Positions 26,801 through 38,100 of a stretch of 64,000 bases of DNA are shown here, piece after piece. Below the pieces are notes generated by a model. That model did not search any database, was not told where the DNA came from, and saw only the letters and a list, made by a program, of their open reading frames with translations. Where the stretch lies: assembly GCF_040115645.1 (NCBI RefSeq), contig NC_089543.1:682001-746000 (forward strand). The letters are read 5' to 3'. Both the position numbers and the translations under genes were made by a program. Origin of the DNA: Euwallacea fornicatus (taxonomy: Eukaryota > Arthropoda > Insecta > Coleoptera > Curculionidae). Each line of letters opens with the position of its first letter. The stretch's first letter is position 1.

Positions 26801-29800
26801 TAGTGAAAATCAAAGAGAATATTCAGCAAATATTTCGAAAAAATGGTATTAATTTGAGAACTTTAGCGCTCTGCAGTGGCAAAACTAAGCATTGGTCTGC
26901 ACCAATGCTTAGTTTTGCGTCTGCACATCGCAAATTAGCAAATGTCACACATGCTTGTTTTTCAATTATCAATGACTGGCTAAATTCGTACAAAAAAGGT
27001 CAGGTTCCTATTAAAAAAAATTGATAGCTCAATAGCATTGATAAAGTTGATGCTATTAAAAAATTAAAACGTCGTATATTCGCAAAGCTATATTCATGTT
27101 GTCGCACAGGAATAAGTGTCTCAAGAAAGTATTTTTCATTTTCATATTTTTATGTAATTCAAGGCAGAAAAAAAATAAAAAGAAAATAGCAATTATTGTT
27201 TTTTTCCGGATGTTTCCGTAAGTCATTCGAATTTTAAAAAAATAAAAAAGCAAAGTGCTCCTCTCGTAAAGACACAAACTTGCCTCTGTTTAACCGACTA
27301 TCTATCTCCTGCGGTTTCCGAGATTCCCATGTTGAGAATAAAATATGGGACACTCTGTATGTAAACTATAAACTATAGATATCTTCGTTTAGAACGCGTT
27401 ACTTTTGGTTCAGGAATTTGTAGTAAAACTTTGTACAATCATTTTAGGGTCACCCTGTATATCCGAAACTATCAACTTTTAGACAAGGCATAATTTCTCC
27501 GATTGTCAGCATTTCACGTGTAGTATTTCCAGCTCTTGGTTATCCCATTGTTAATGAATCACCCTGTATGTAGGTATTGGACCCATAATGGAGGTACGTA
27601 AAATTAGCACATTAAGGATTATACTGGGTAATCATAAAAAAATCTCTCGATAGAAGCGGGTAAACAGTAAATGTAGAGCGCTGATAAGCCATTTGTTATT
27701 AACCATCAATCACTTAATTACCAATCGAGATCCAACAATTATCACCCTTGATTGCATACAAAGCCTTACTGTCCATACAAATCTCAACACACGCAAACAC
27801 TTACTCAATGAAGGAATATCCCATTAACCTGGCAGCATGGGCAAAGAAGGCCAGAATTATTATATTCACATGTCCTATCTTGCTTGCAATTTTCTCAGCT
27901 CCATATAAAAATGGTAAGCTACTTATAGTGCCAACAGTCACAGTTACCCCAAGCAAAGAATTTGGAGCCCCCAAATCTCTAAGATAGAAGAATAAGTAAC
28001 TCTCTATAAATCCCCACAAGTTTCCCAGGATGTACATGAAAATTACAAAAACTAGAACTTTGGGGATTTTAAATATGTTGAATAAGTCTTTAAATACGTT
28101 GTCGGAAGGTAGTTTGGTCTCCAAGGGCATCAATGAAGCAGCCCCAGCAGAGATCACCAACAAGACGTCGAAGGCATAGAAGGCAGCCGAGTAATCTGTG
28201 TGCCCAATTTTGCTACTTCTCAAGTCGATCAGCCAGCCAATTAATGGGGAGAAAATCGCCATCCCCAGACTGGAGAAAAGACGTTCTTTCCCGAAATCTC
28301 CACCGTACTTTTCTATGAGAGCTAAAGCTATAGGGTCCATAATAGTAACCCCAGCGTTGAGCATAACTGTCCCAATAAATCTCAAGAAAAAGTATATCCA
28401 GAAAGTTTTGCTATCGCTTTCTTTGTAATCCGGAGGACAAACATTTGGGCCGTTTGCGCGAAACTGACACTTTTGCAATATGCAATCATTGGACATATCA
28501 TTTAAACGATTTTTTGTCACTTGATTTGCACCAAATACTATCCCACCACATCGAAGGTCCAATTCATCAAATTCTTGAGTTTGAACTCCATATCGCTGCA
28601 GCATCTTATGGCTGAATCGCTTGGAGAGTTCCATTACGTTTGCATTTTCTTCTTCTTCCAGCTCAAATCCAAAAGACTCAATTGGCTCCCCCAAATTTGG
28701 GTGCATGTCCAGTGTTATAAGCAAACCAGTGCTGTGTGGGTAAAAGAAACGTAGATTAAAAGTGTTGATCAGGATCTACAGGGTGTTTCAATTTTAACTC
28801 GCATAGGGTTGATAGTGTATTGAACGTCCAAAAATAATGCCAGTTTGCTATATAAACCAACATTTAATAAGACTTCCTCTAGGAGATAGAGGGGGTTCAA
28901 ATTTAATTAAAAAAATAAACGTTTAAATATTTTTGGACGAGTTGATAACTATAAACGACGCATTTGTTGTACTGATAAAACAGTTTATTAGCTTTGGCAG
29001 TGACGTACCTACTTCCATATTAGGGCATATTTTATCATAAAAAGTGGTTCGCTACTGGCTTTTCTGGAAATAAAAATTATTCTTGAATTGATTTATTCTC
29101 CTTACTTACAGTTTCCAACGCTTTACTGGAAATTTTGAAAGAAAAGGAAAACAATCCACCACATTTTTTTAAAAGCAAAAATATTTTTGCGTCAAAAGTT
29201 ATTATTAATTATGTATCTATGTACATATGTAATTTATGTAAGTATCAAATTAATATTAATATATAAGCAAGTCAAACGTGCATTAAAATTATTAAAATTT
29301 TTTAACTTAAAAAAAACTGAGTCGGACGAAAATATCTCAAAAAAGACAATTTCCACAGAAGTGAATGAGAAATTGAAGGACAAGATTTATTTTTAGAAAA
29401 ATCAGTAGCGTACTACTTTTTCTAAAAAAATGTCTTCTAACATAAAGGTAGGCACGCCACCGAAAAAGTTATAAAAATTGTTTTCCAGTAAAACATATGT
29501 GTCGTTTATAGTGGTCAACACATTCAAAATTTCGTTAAAGAATATCAAGCCATTTTTGAAGAAACGTAATATTTTCCATTTTTAAAATCAAACTTGAACC
29601 CCCTGTATTTGCTAAAGGAATTCTTATTGGATTTTGGTTTATATAACGAACTGACATTATTATTGAACGTTCAATACGCTATTAAAGTCATGCAGGTTAA
29701 AACTAAAACACCACGTATACAGGATGTCCGGAAATAATGTAGAAATATTGGGTCTGTAGTCCTAAAATAATATAAAAAGCTCTTATATATATTTCTTAAA

Positions 29801-32374
29801 AATTACTTCTTAAAGATACTAGACCCGTTAAAAGGGGAATACTGAAGATGATTTTTTCACAATATTTTCGAAACTGTTTGCACCAAAATTATGAAATTCA
29901 ATATACGTATTGTAATAAACTGGGGTGCAAAAACTTTTTTTGTGTAAATAACTGCAGATTTTATTCAGGAACATTTTTATGAACTTGGGAAGCTTTTTGG
30001 ATCAAATCGGCCTTCCTATCGAAATAATTTTGAGGATTTTCCATGACGTTTAGACTTCTTAAGGGGACTGATTTGATTGTTTCTGGCCTGGAAATGTAAT
30101 TTTTTCTAAAAAATTTGGACTTTTTGAAAAACTTACCTTCAAGGAGACGCTCAGAAATGACGAAACTAACTCAAAATAATATGTTTTTCTCATAAACCAA
30201 AATAGCACTACTTTAAATCTCCAGAAAAAAAAACGTGATATTAAGTAAAACAAAAAATTTTAATTTCACTTGACTTCTTGATTTTTCCCATGAATCGCTA
30301 ACTCCGACGCTCCGGTTATGTAACAAATCCTGTACAGTGATCCAACTTACGTATTGTTCCTTGTTAAATGAAAACTCAAGTTATCCTCATCTCCAGGATC
30401 AACTTTTAAATCCGTCCCATTTCCTGTCACAATGAGCATAGGATTTTGGGGAATTCTTTGCTTCTTTAGCAAACAGTGGTCCACACACATGTCCACCACT
30501 ACGTCAATTTCCTCAGCCTCAGGGCATTGCCTAGAAGGACATGGGCTCCACCAAACTTCAACGTACATTTTCTTTGGATGAGTTATTACGTAACCTGGAG
30601 GTTGAACTCCGGGGAGTTCTTGTCCCGGTATGAAAAGGAGAACATGGTGGAGGACTGCAGTGAGCAGAAATGATACGATCACAACGGGTTTGTATTTTCC
30701 GAATTTGTCCACTAAGAAGCCGGTTATGGGGGGTGCTAAGAAGGTGGTTAAAGGCAGTGCCAGGTACACTATGGAGATGTCCTCCATTCTCAGCCCGATA
30801 TTTTGCATGTGGATTGTGAGGTATGGTACTAATGATGAGGTTGCTGGAAGAGTTTTTATGGAACTACAGAGCTCAAATTCGGTGTACACTGTTGGGATCT
30901 CGAAAATCGCAAGTGGATTAATTTTTTATATGCTATTATATATATTCGAAAAATTCCTGTATTTCAAGAAAAATGAAATTTTTGCTTTGAAGCCTACTTA
31001 TTCGATATATATACACATTTTTTTCTTTCTACGTGATACGTCTTTCTGTGCAAATTTATGTTTTTTGTTATGGGTAAAATCTTCAAAAAGGCACCTGATT
31101 GGTTACTCTGGCAGCCGGGTAATATGGGATTGCCCGAAGCGCCTTCCCATCAAAAATCTCGGAACACCTGAGAAACCGCCTGGTGCCTAAACAATATATC
31201 TTCAGGGTCGAAGAGGAGTTAGAATTATGTAATTCTACAAATCCATATTGTCGTCGTCATTCAAGGGCCAATTTCCAATATCCCCTTAATGAGGGATGTT
31301 AGAATTAGATTCTTCACGCACTTATTTAGCGTTTATCTTTGTTCTTCGAATAACGGAAATTGAAAAATGTAGCGCTCGGGGGTCTATCCGGAATTCCTGC
31401 AATATAGGTCCATTTTAATTTTAGGGTGCGTGTAGTTCTTGAAGCTTCTGCCTGCTCTGAGCGCTGAGTTAGGCAATAGTTCAAGCGCCTACGTTTACGC
31501 GAAGTCAAGAAGTTCAGGTCAGAGATAAGATTTTTTTTTACCAACCCTTGTCCTCAAGACTTGACCAACGATTCTGCCATTTCTGGATACTTCTTGATAC
31601 GTACTTGTAGCCACTCTTTTATTCGCCTCCGTTACCGATGGAAGGGTGCTGAGGGTTAAACTTTCTTTTAGGAGCAGGTCGATGTTGAGACACCCGGTAA
31701 AATTTGGCTTCCCCGTGAGATACAGAACGACACGTATATATGGCTCGCAATAAGGTTTTTCTCTGTTTTCTTAGCATCATATGTGTATATTTTTTTATTC
31801 TGGTCATCCAGTGCCAAATTAGGGCCGCGTAGAATAGCGTCAACTAAATTGTCTTATATAGCAGTAGGCTCTTTTGAGCCGACTGTCATTCGATTGACTG
31901 TATTCTTCTCCATATTTGTTGAGGTTCTTCTGACAACTGCCCTTTAAGTACCATGCGTGATATGTGTTCGAGCCAAACTGGAGTCGAGATATCTAATCGA
32001 TTTCTTCGGTGTGGGGCGGGTATCGCTCACATTCAAATAGATGTAGCCGATTTCAGAAATCATTGTCGTTTTCATCAATTAGCTTCCGCTGATGTGAGAA
32101 TGAGTTGAAATAGGAAAAAAACAAGCTTTGTTTCGTGGACAAAAATTGTTAATGAAGGGCATGAATTTTTTTTTACCTCCTACGATTTTCAAGATTCCAA
32201 TGATGAACTGCAAATCTAAATAACCCTGTTTAAAATTCACTACATACCTCCATAAAGAAAAAACAAAGTGATTTTTAACATGATCAAATTCTTGTTAATG
32301 CCAAACCAACGGGGAGGTGGAGGTTCCGCTGTCTTTTCATCCATGTACGTGTCGGTACCAGTCTCTTCAGCCAT
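23880..32374 (-). CDS. MFSD6: MFSD6-like major facilitator superfamily transporter
   Basis: Minus-strand exons 32374-32248, 30843-30351, 28731-27805, 25991-25675, 25624-25347 and 24017-23880 join in phase into 759 residues. After a short cytoplasmic N-terminus the first helix reads NLIMLKITLFFLYGATSSLV. The MFS loop motif appears as GFLVDKFGKYKP (about 84-94). A long loop with Cys pairs follows (about 120-330), then more helices, including PFEALESISVHLMWVAAATY and a GRGSGSFIGG turn, typical of MFSD6 proteins. Residues about 630-759 form a polar cytoplasmic tail. The substrate is not known with confidence for this group. Introns of 1.3-1.8 kb carry transposon remains. The last donor allows an alternative tail by intron retention. 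Head-to-head with the TSC22 gene 2.8 kb away. Confidence 0.9.
24018..25346 (-). other. MFSD6-like gene, last intron
   Basis: A 1.33 kb intron, donor GTAAAC at 25346 and acceptor TTATTTTTTAG ending at 24018. No exon or known element seen. Reading through the donor gives about 21 further codons before a stop near 25272. Confidence 0.5.
26025..26876. mobile_element. long-inverted-repeat miniature element in an MFSD6 intron
   Basis: Arms of about 190 bases (26025-26218 and 26680-26876) are inverted copies of each other. Both start CTGCAG then (A/G)GCGC and share AAAGTTCTCAAATTAATACC, TTTCACTAATTTTGGAAC and AAATGGCGCG. The middle is unrelated AT-rich sequence. No clear target duplication and no coding capacity, so the superfamily is unknown. 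The element ends 33 bases from the splice acceptor of the 25991-25675 exon. Confidence 0.75.
26879..26918. repeat. perfect 17-bp hairpin
   Basis: Arms 26879-26895 (GCAAAACTAAGCATTGG) and 26902-26918 are perfectly complementary around a 6-base loop. It lies two bases outside the right end of the inverted-repeat element at 26025-26876. Confidence 0.85.
28732..30350 (-). other. MFSD6-like intron 2, mostly a miniature transposon
   Basis: A 1.6 kb intron. Bases 28779-29715 are a TA-flanked inverted-repeat element. The remainder (about 29720-30350) shows no exon. It begins with an ACAGGATGTCC motif that may be the end of another element. Confidence 0.6.
28779..29715. mobile_element. TA-flanked long-TIR miniature element, copy 1
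   Basis: Flanked by TA (28777-28778 and 29716-29717). Inverted arms of more than 120 bases begin CAGGGTGTTTCAATTTTAAC on the left and share GCGTATTGAACGTTCAA-like and AATAATGTCAGTT-like blocks. The same family occurs at 58479-59571. No transposase remains, so this is probably a non-autonomous element moved in trans by a TA-targeting (Tc1/mariner-type) enzyme. Confidence 0.75.
31200..31870 (-). pseudogene. Jockey-like non-LTR retrotransposon, 3' end relic
   Basis: On the minus strand, YAALIWHW, LRKQRKTLLRAIYTCRSVS, KWQNRW, LNYCLTQ and YIFQFPLFEEQR occur in order across frameshifts. This is the order of the end of Jockey/R1-type reverse transcriptase ORFs (thumb region L-R-x-x-Q-R-x-x-L-L-R-x-x-x-x-x-R-T-V-S, W-x-x-R-W, Y-x-L-T-Q, then E-H-x-x-F-x-C-P). 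Several stops and shifts show that it is dead. It sits in the first MFSD6-like intron, in the same orientation as the gene. Confidence 0.7.
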
Positions 32375-35186
32375 CCTGAATAAATTTCACTCGCACTAAT
32401 ACGAAACTGAACAATTTAGCACTGTTTTTTTAAACTTAAACCCAAATTGGAGCTCGTTGTTTGTTTTGAATTGCGCAGGATTTGTTTAAGGCTGAAGCAT
32501 GATTTTAGATAATAAAACGATTGATTTTTTCTTATTCCGACGTAAAGTTTATGAAAATCTTTGGGCTGCTGAAATGAAATAGGAAAAGCTTTGCTGTTCT
32601 CCTTTTATACGATAATTACGAAAATATGCTATAAATTAGAGTTGCACAATATATTCAGATCCAAATTAAACAAGATCTTCTAAGCTTCTGGAGCATTTGT
32701 GAAATCGTTCTTAATCTCCAGTGTGGTTAAAATTAAGCAAATTTACAACTATAAAAGTTTATGATCCTCTGTGACGCAAATCAAGACACAATTAAATGAT
32801 TAGTTACAATAAGAAGAGTTTTAATATGTTTATATTACAACAAATGTTTATTTTTAGTAATAAATTATTTTCTTTGAGTGTCTTGATTTTGCCTTCGAGT
32901 CTTCTGAGAAGTTTTTAATCTTATAAGAAATTTTACTGCAATCTCTTTTATGGTCGTTTTGCACTCATGTGAGCAACTTCGCATGACAAAAAGCCGTCGT
33001 TTACTTTTCAAAATTCATAATCAAGGAAAAAATCAACGTGACTCCGTATCTCGGAAACTAGAGGAGATATCGCAACCATTGTTGCGTAGACTTATGCAGT
33101 TCGTCGTTAAGACTAGTTTAACATATTTAAGTCCATTGATCCAAAACTAGAAACATTGCAAAAAACAACTTTTTTCCTTTAAGAAAAATTCGGGTAATTT
33201 TTGGAATATTTAAAAGGACTTTAAACGACTGATATCAAAACTGATTAGATCTGAATATCTCAATATAAAGACAGAAATCCTGAAAATAAAATTTTAAGTT
33301 TATACTTTCGTAGCGTCTATTTAAATGAGGATAAAAGAAGGGGAAAAGTATTAGTAACAACTTCTAACACATAAACTAGTCATTGAAAAAATTTAATAAA
33401 AACATTTCTGAGCTGGTAAAGAAATTTGCTGTATCCAGGTTCTTTAAGTGTTTCCGCAGAGGGTATCAATACTTTTTTGGAAAATATAAAGGTGCCATCA
33501 GCTGTGTTACAAATCATAAATGATCCCTATAGCATCTTTTGTGAGCGCATCCACTGGATTCACTTTTAGTCACAAAATCCCTTAAAAGTTTTCGGAAAAT
33601 CACGAAAATAAGTATAAGTGACTCCGTATCTCAAAAACTATAAGATATTTCCCTACCTTGTAAGTGTAGGTTTATGTTAAAAAGGTCTGTGTGAGAAATT
33701 AATTTTTTTTTAAATCGTCGTGAAATTTTGGAAAATTTGAGGTTCGCTGTATTTCACTTTAAACGATTTTTATACATAAAACATTTATCGATACTTAAAA
33801 ATCTCAACCGGTGGTGACTACTCCTGGAAATAGAGATTCAATTCAAAATGACTCGAGATATTTTTTAGACCCTATGATTCGCTAATTTTACAGATATCGA
33901 TAATTAGCTTTTTAAAATGAGAAAAAGTTAATAAAAATAGCAGTAAGTCTTCAAGGGACCTGGATGTACATATCGAGTCTATTTTTAAAAACCTACCACC
34001 TTCCAAATTTCCAGAAGTGCAAAGTAAAGTTAAAGGTGCCAAGACACAGATATGTTAGAATGGAGGAGGAAAACGAAAAAAGTTCTCATCTCCCATCGAC
34101 AATATTGCAGGGATGGCAACCTGTTCGTTTTTTTTTTAATACGCAACATGGGTCTAGTATCACATCATTTTAGAGGTCTTCAAAGTCTCTAAACAGCCGT
34201 GGCAAAATTTTGTTTCTTTTTATTCAAGTTTAATTGAAAAAATTAGTTATTCTGTGAAAATATCAAAAGAACGAAGAAGAAGGGATAGCCAATGTTGAAT
34301 GGGGGATTTATTACATTTGCAACAAAATGGTGCCTTTCCCTATTATGTTTTACCGGTTCAACAGTTTTTTGGTAATAATTTTTCTGATAGATGAATTGGG
34401 AGGAAAAAAACCATTGAGTGTACAGCATAATCTCCCGATCTTACACCTTTCGACTTCTTCCTTTAGGGATCCCGCAAAAGCATAGTTTGCGCGAATTCTC
34501 TACAGGATCTTTAAGTATCTCATTAAAGAAGCGTAAAAGGTTTTGTGAAGTTGAACCACCGTTTGTATTATTGCACGGAGAATAATGCAATACAATTCCG
34601 GGCGTCCCTCAAAAAATTAAGAATTTGGAAAATCACACCTGTAATTTTCAACTTGACAGGATGATAAGTATTTCCCTTCAACAATTACACACTGAAATCC
34701 TCAAAATAGTCGAGAAAATTACAATTTCGCAAATGACTTTGGCAAAATAAAATGTTCGGGTTAAATCCAAAATTACCCTTTCAGCATACCTTGCGCTAAT
34801 TTTGAGAAAATCGATGTCTAGTTTAATAAGACACGTGGCTCTCTACGGGAAATATTAAGAGCATATTTTTTCGAATATTCGTCTCTAAATGTTGCAGAAT
34901 GGGTTAATATGTGCCTCATGGCCAGACCAGACGTTAACGGTTACGCAATACAGGTAATAAGAGGGCGCAGGCCCGGAAACAAACCCTCTATCCAGGAGGA
35001 AAACGTCATTTTCTAACCCTGTGAAAATTCGCGTTTCGCGACATCACAATGCTGACTGCCTCGTAAAAGCATGCGAAGCCCCAATGTTCGATTCAGTTGG
35101 CTTAAAATGATTTCGATTTTACTCAAACATAACCGGCATTCTGCAGTTTTTGTTAAGTGGCGCTAATTATTTTTTAGAAGACCGAA
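32375..35186. other. head-to-head intergenic region between MFSD6-like and TSC22 genes
   Basis: Contains both 5' flanks. A CTCCGTATCTC segment followed by an AAACTA block occurs at about 33041-33060 and again at about 33621-33640, part of a diverged duplicated stretch. A mariner-like transposase relic lies at about 34290-34610. A possible leader acceptor (ATTTTTTAG ending 35177) precedes the TSC22 start. No promoter motif located. Confidence 0.45.
34290..34610 (+). pseudogene. mariner/Tc1-group transposase C-terminal relic
   Basis: Across several stops and shifts the plus strand reads QQNGAFPYYVLPVQQFFGN, then IGRKK, then SPDLTPFDFFL and a K-S-I-V segment. This matches the common insect transposase stretch F-Q-Q-D-G-A-P-x-H-Y, W-I-G-R-x-G, S-P-D-L-T-P-L-D-F-F-L-W-G. 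Only the catalytic-core end is left. Confidence 0.6.
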
Positions 35187-38100
35187 ATGACCAGCATAGC
35201 GGCAAAAAATAAGAAAGGGACTGTGATACATCGGACAACAAGTGAAACCTTAAGGTTGGGCGATGAGGCGTTCAACACACAAGGAAGAGCTTCTACTAGA
35301 AAGAAATCTCAGGCTACATCCCCCAGCTGTTCCTTCCAAATCACGGGGGTTTTGACGCGATACGATCAGGAGGACGAATCAGCTGATGACTTGGATGAAA
35401 GTCATACGGATGAAATTTCAAGGGTAACCGACAATGAAACTCCAAGTTTCTCTGAGGACTCCCGGGACGAGCAACAGCCCCAGCAGGTGCAAACCCTTTT
35501 CGGTCAAAATACAGTAGCTAAGAATAGCCCTGCAGCTGAGGAGCTTCCACCCCGAACGCCCCCATCGCCCCCTGTCGTTAAGGAAGAACCCAAGCTGAAT
35601 AAAGAAAATATTAATCATTGCGAAATGGGACGATTCAGGGTCGTCAAATTAGCCGGCATGGGGCCCTTTAGTCGAGGACGATGGACTTGCTATGATTATG
35701 TTGATGAGTCTTCCGATGCTAAAGAAGAACGAAACCCTGCTACTACCAAACCCTATTGGGAATCAAGCTGCCAACCTAGTTATGTGTATACAGGGTCTAT
35801 ACTTTTACCTGAACCTATTCCAATTTACGTCCCATTGTCCAATGAACGACCTGTACCAATATCCTCCCAGTGCCCCCTGCCAATGACGAGAGTGAGTTTT
35901 CCTAGTTGCCAGACTGTTGATACAGTTGTTAACAATTTTAGCTTAGATACTAACCAAAATAAACAAGTAAGTTTTGGTAGTGGATTTAGATGCTTTTAGC
36001 TAGTTAAGGGTGATTCTCTTTTAATAAATCTATGTAGCGCATAGTAGCTGCTAGAATAAACTTGCATGCTTTCTTTAACGCTTCCTAAAGCTCTCTTCTA
36101 AAAATGTATTTTATTTATTTTCAGAGTCTCGCCATTAGTTTTAACCAAACCAAAGTAGTTCCTCTGCAACCTGGTTCAGCAGTGGACGGTACTATCAAAC
36201 AGGAAACAGGCCTAAACTCAAATGACAATACTGGGTAAGTTTGTTAAAGTTGCATCAAAACGATAGGATTAGGGGACTTTTTTCAAATTTTACCTTTTTC
36301 GAAAACTGATGGTAACAGTCATTGGATTGAATCACCCTGTACATTATTGCATTTGGGTGCTTCAAGTCTTACGTATATTTGATTTAACGTTGCTACCCTG
36401 TTTCAATTTTCCAATGCTTTCGTTTCGAGATATTGGAATTTTTTGACATACATCTCAATATTTTGGAATTTCGATATTTTTAATTTATTGTCACATTCAA
36501 ATTAGAAATATGTTTGGAGAAGACCTAAAATTTTGGCGGTTTTTTAATCAGTTTCAAAGATAATGACGCCCGAAACTTCATATTTGTCACTCTTCTATAC
36601 GTCACTTGTGAAGAGTTTGAAATCTTAATTTTGAAACATCCGCAAAATATCATAATATTTTAATTTTTTGAAAATTGAAATCTTTTTTTTAAATCGACGA
36701 AAAAAATGCAAAATTCCAAAAATTATGTCATTTCATTCCTTTCAAATATATTTTTATTGTTTTGAGTTATTTTTATTAAGTTACTCATATTATACATCAC
36801 ATAAATTCCTTATTTCTCCTTCTGATTAGCAACTAAAAAATAACTAATATTGAGACTGATAAGTAATTACTAAAACTTTTGATTAAACCCGATTTCTTAA
36901 GCATAAACTAATGTGATTTTAATCTAAGAAAAAGTTAACTCCAGTAATGAAAAAACTCTAGAACTCCTGATTAACCTAAAGTTATCGCAAAATTCTATGA
37001 ATAGGATTTTTATTGTGATAAAAGTAAAAGACAAATGTTAAGAATTCTTTACTTGCTTAAACAACTCACCTCAGTGAGAGCTTATCTAGCTATTGGGCTA
37101 AGTTATATTAACCTGAGAGAAGATAATGAGAACATTTTGAAAAAATACTTGACTAACCCGAAACAACCTAATCAAGAATGTTTCACAAATCTTCACTAAT
37201 CTCAACTAACGGCACTCCTAAATTGAATAGCGTTATTGATTAACTTGAACTAACCTGACAAAAGTTTCACTCTAAAATGATTTAACTATTTGAACGCAAC
37301 AAACAAAATTGATCGAATGAAAAACCTTGCAATTTGGATTAACCTGAGCTAAATCTATATTTTGAATCTCAATCTGAATAAATATTTTTGACTAGTTTGA
37401 ACTGATTTGATCGGGTAGTTAATTTGCAAATTAACTTGACATATCGTGACCAAGGGGGTTTCAGAATTTCCGTCTAATTAAGGTAATCTGAAGGAGAAAA
37501 TTGTTGAATACTTAACTAGCGCGAACTAACCTGATCAAAACTGAGTTCCAGTATTTGTGACTCTTTGAGCATGACTCCAAAAAAATTCTTGATTAACCCG
37601 AAATTATTTGACGACGTAGCTCTAATCGTTTTTGAGTAATCTTCATCCATTTTTTTTTACGAGATGAAAATCTTCAAAACACACCGACCCTGGTCTTCTG
37701 TAGACTGGGTACTGTAGAATTCATCCCAGGGAAACTACCACCTCCTACTCCTGTTAGGTTTTCTAGACAAGTTGGGGCGGATTTTAAAAAGTTTTTTTAC
37801 CGGTCCCCCCCTCTCTCTTTCTCTCTTTTTTTTTGCTGTCACTTACCTTTCTTTTTATTATTTTTCCAAACACATTTATCATTCCTTTCAATTCCTCCAA
37901 GCTTTCCGCCTGCAGACTCTTCACTATTGTCTACTCCCCTCGATATCCATTCCCAATATGTTTTTCGCTTCTAGCCTTACATCCTCAAATCTTTGTTTAA
38001 AAAATTTATTGCTATAGTATGTCGTATTCCGTTTCTCTCGGCTTTCTTAATTTATTTTAAGTATACGTCGAAAATTCTATGACCGCTTAGGATTTCATGG

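Noticed and set aside
26749..27024. 91-codon frame overlapping an inverted-repeat arm
   Set aside because: It crosses the element end and the hairpin and has no family match; chance frame.
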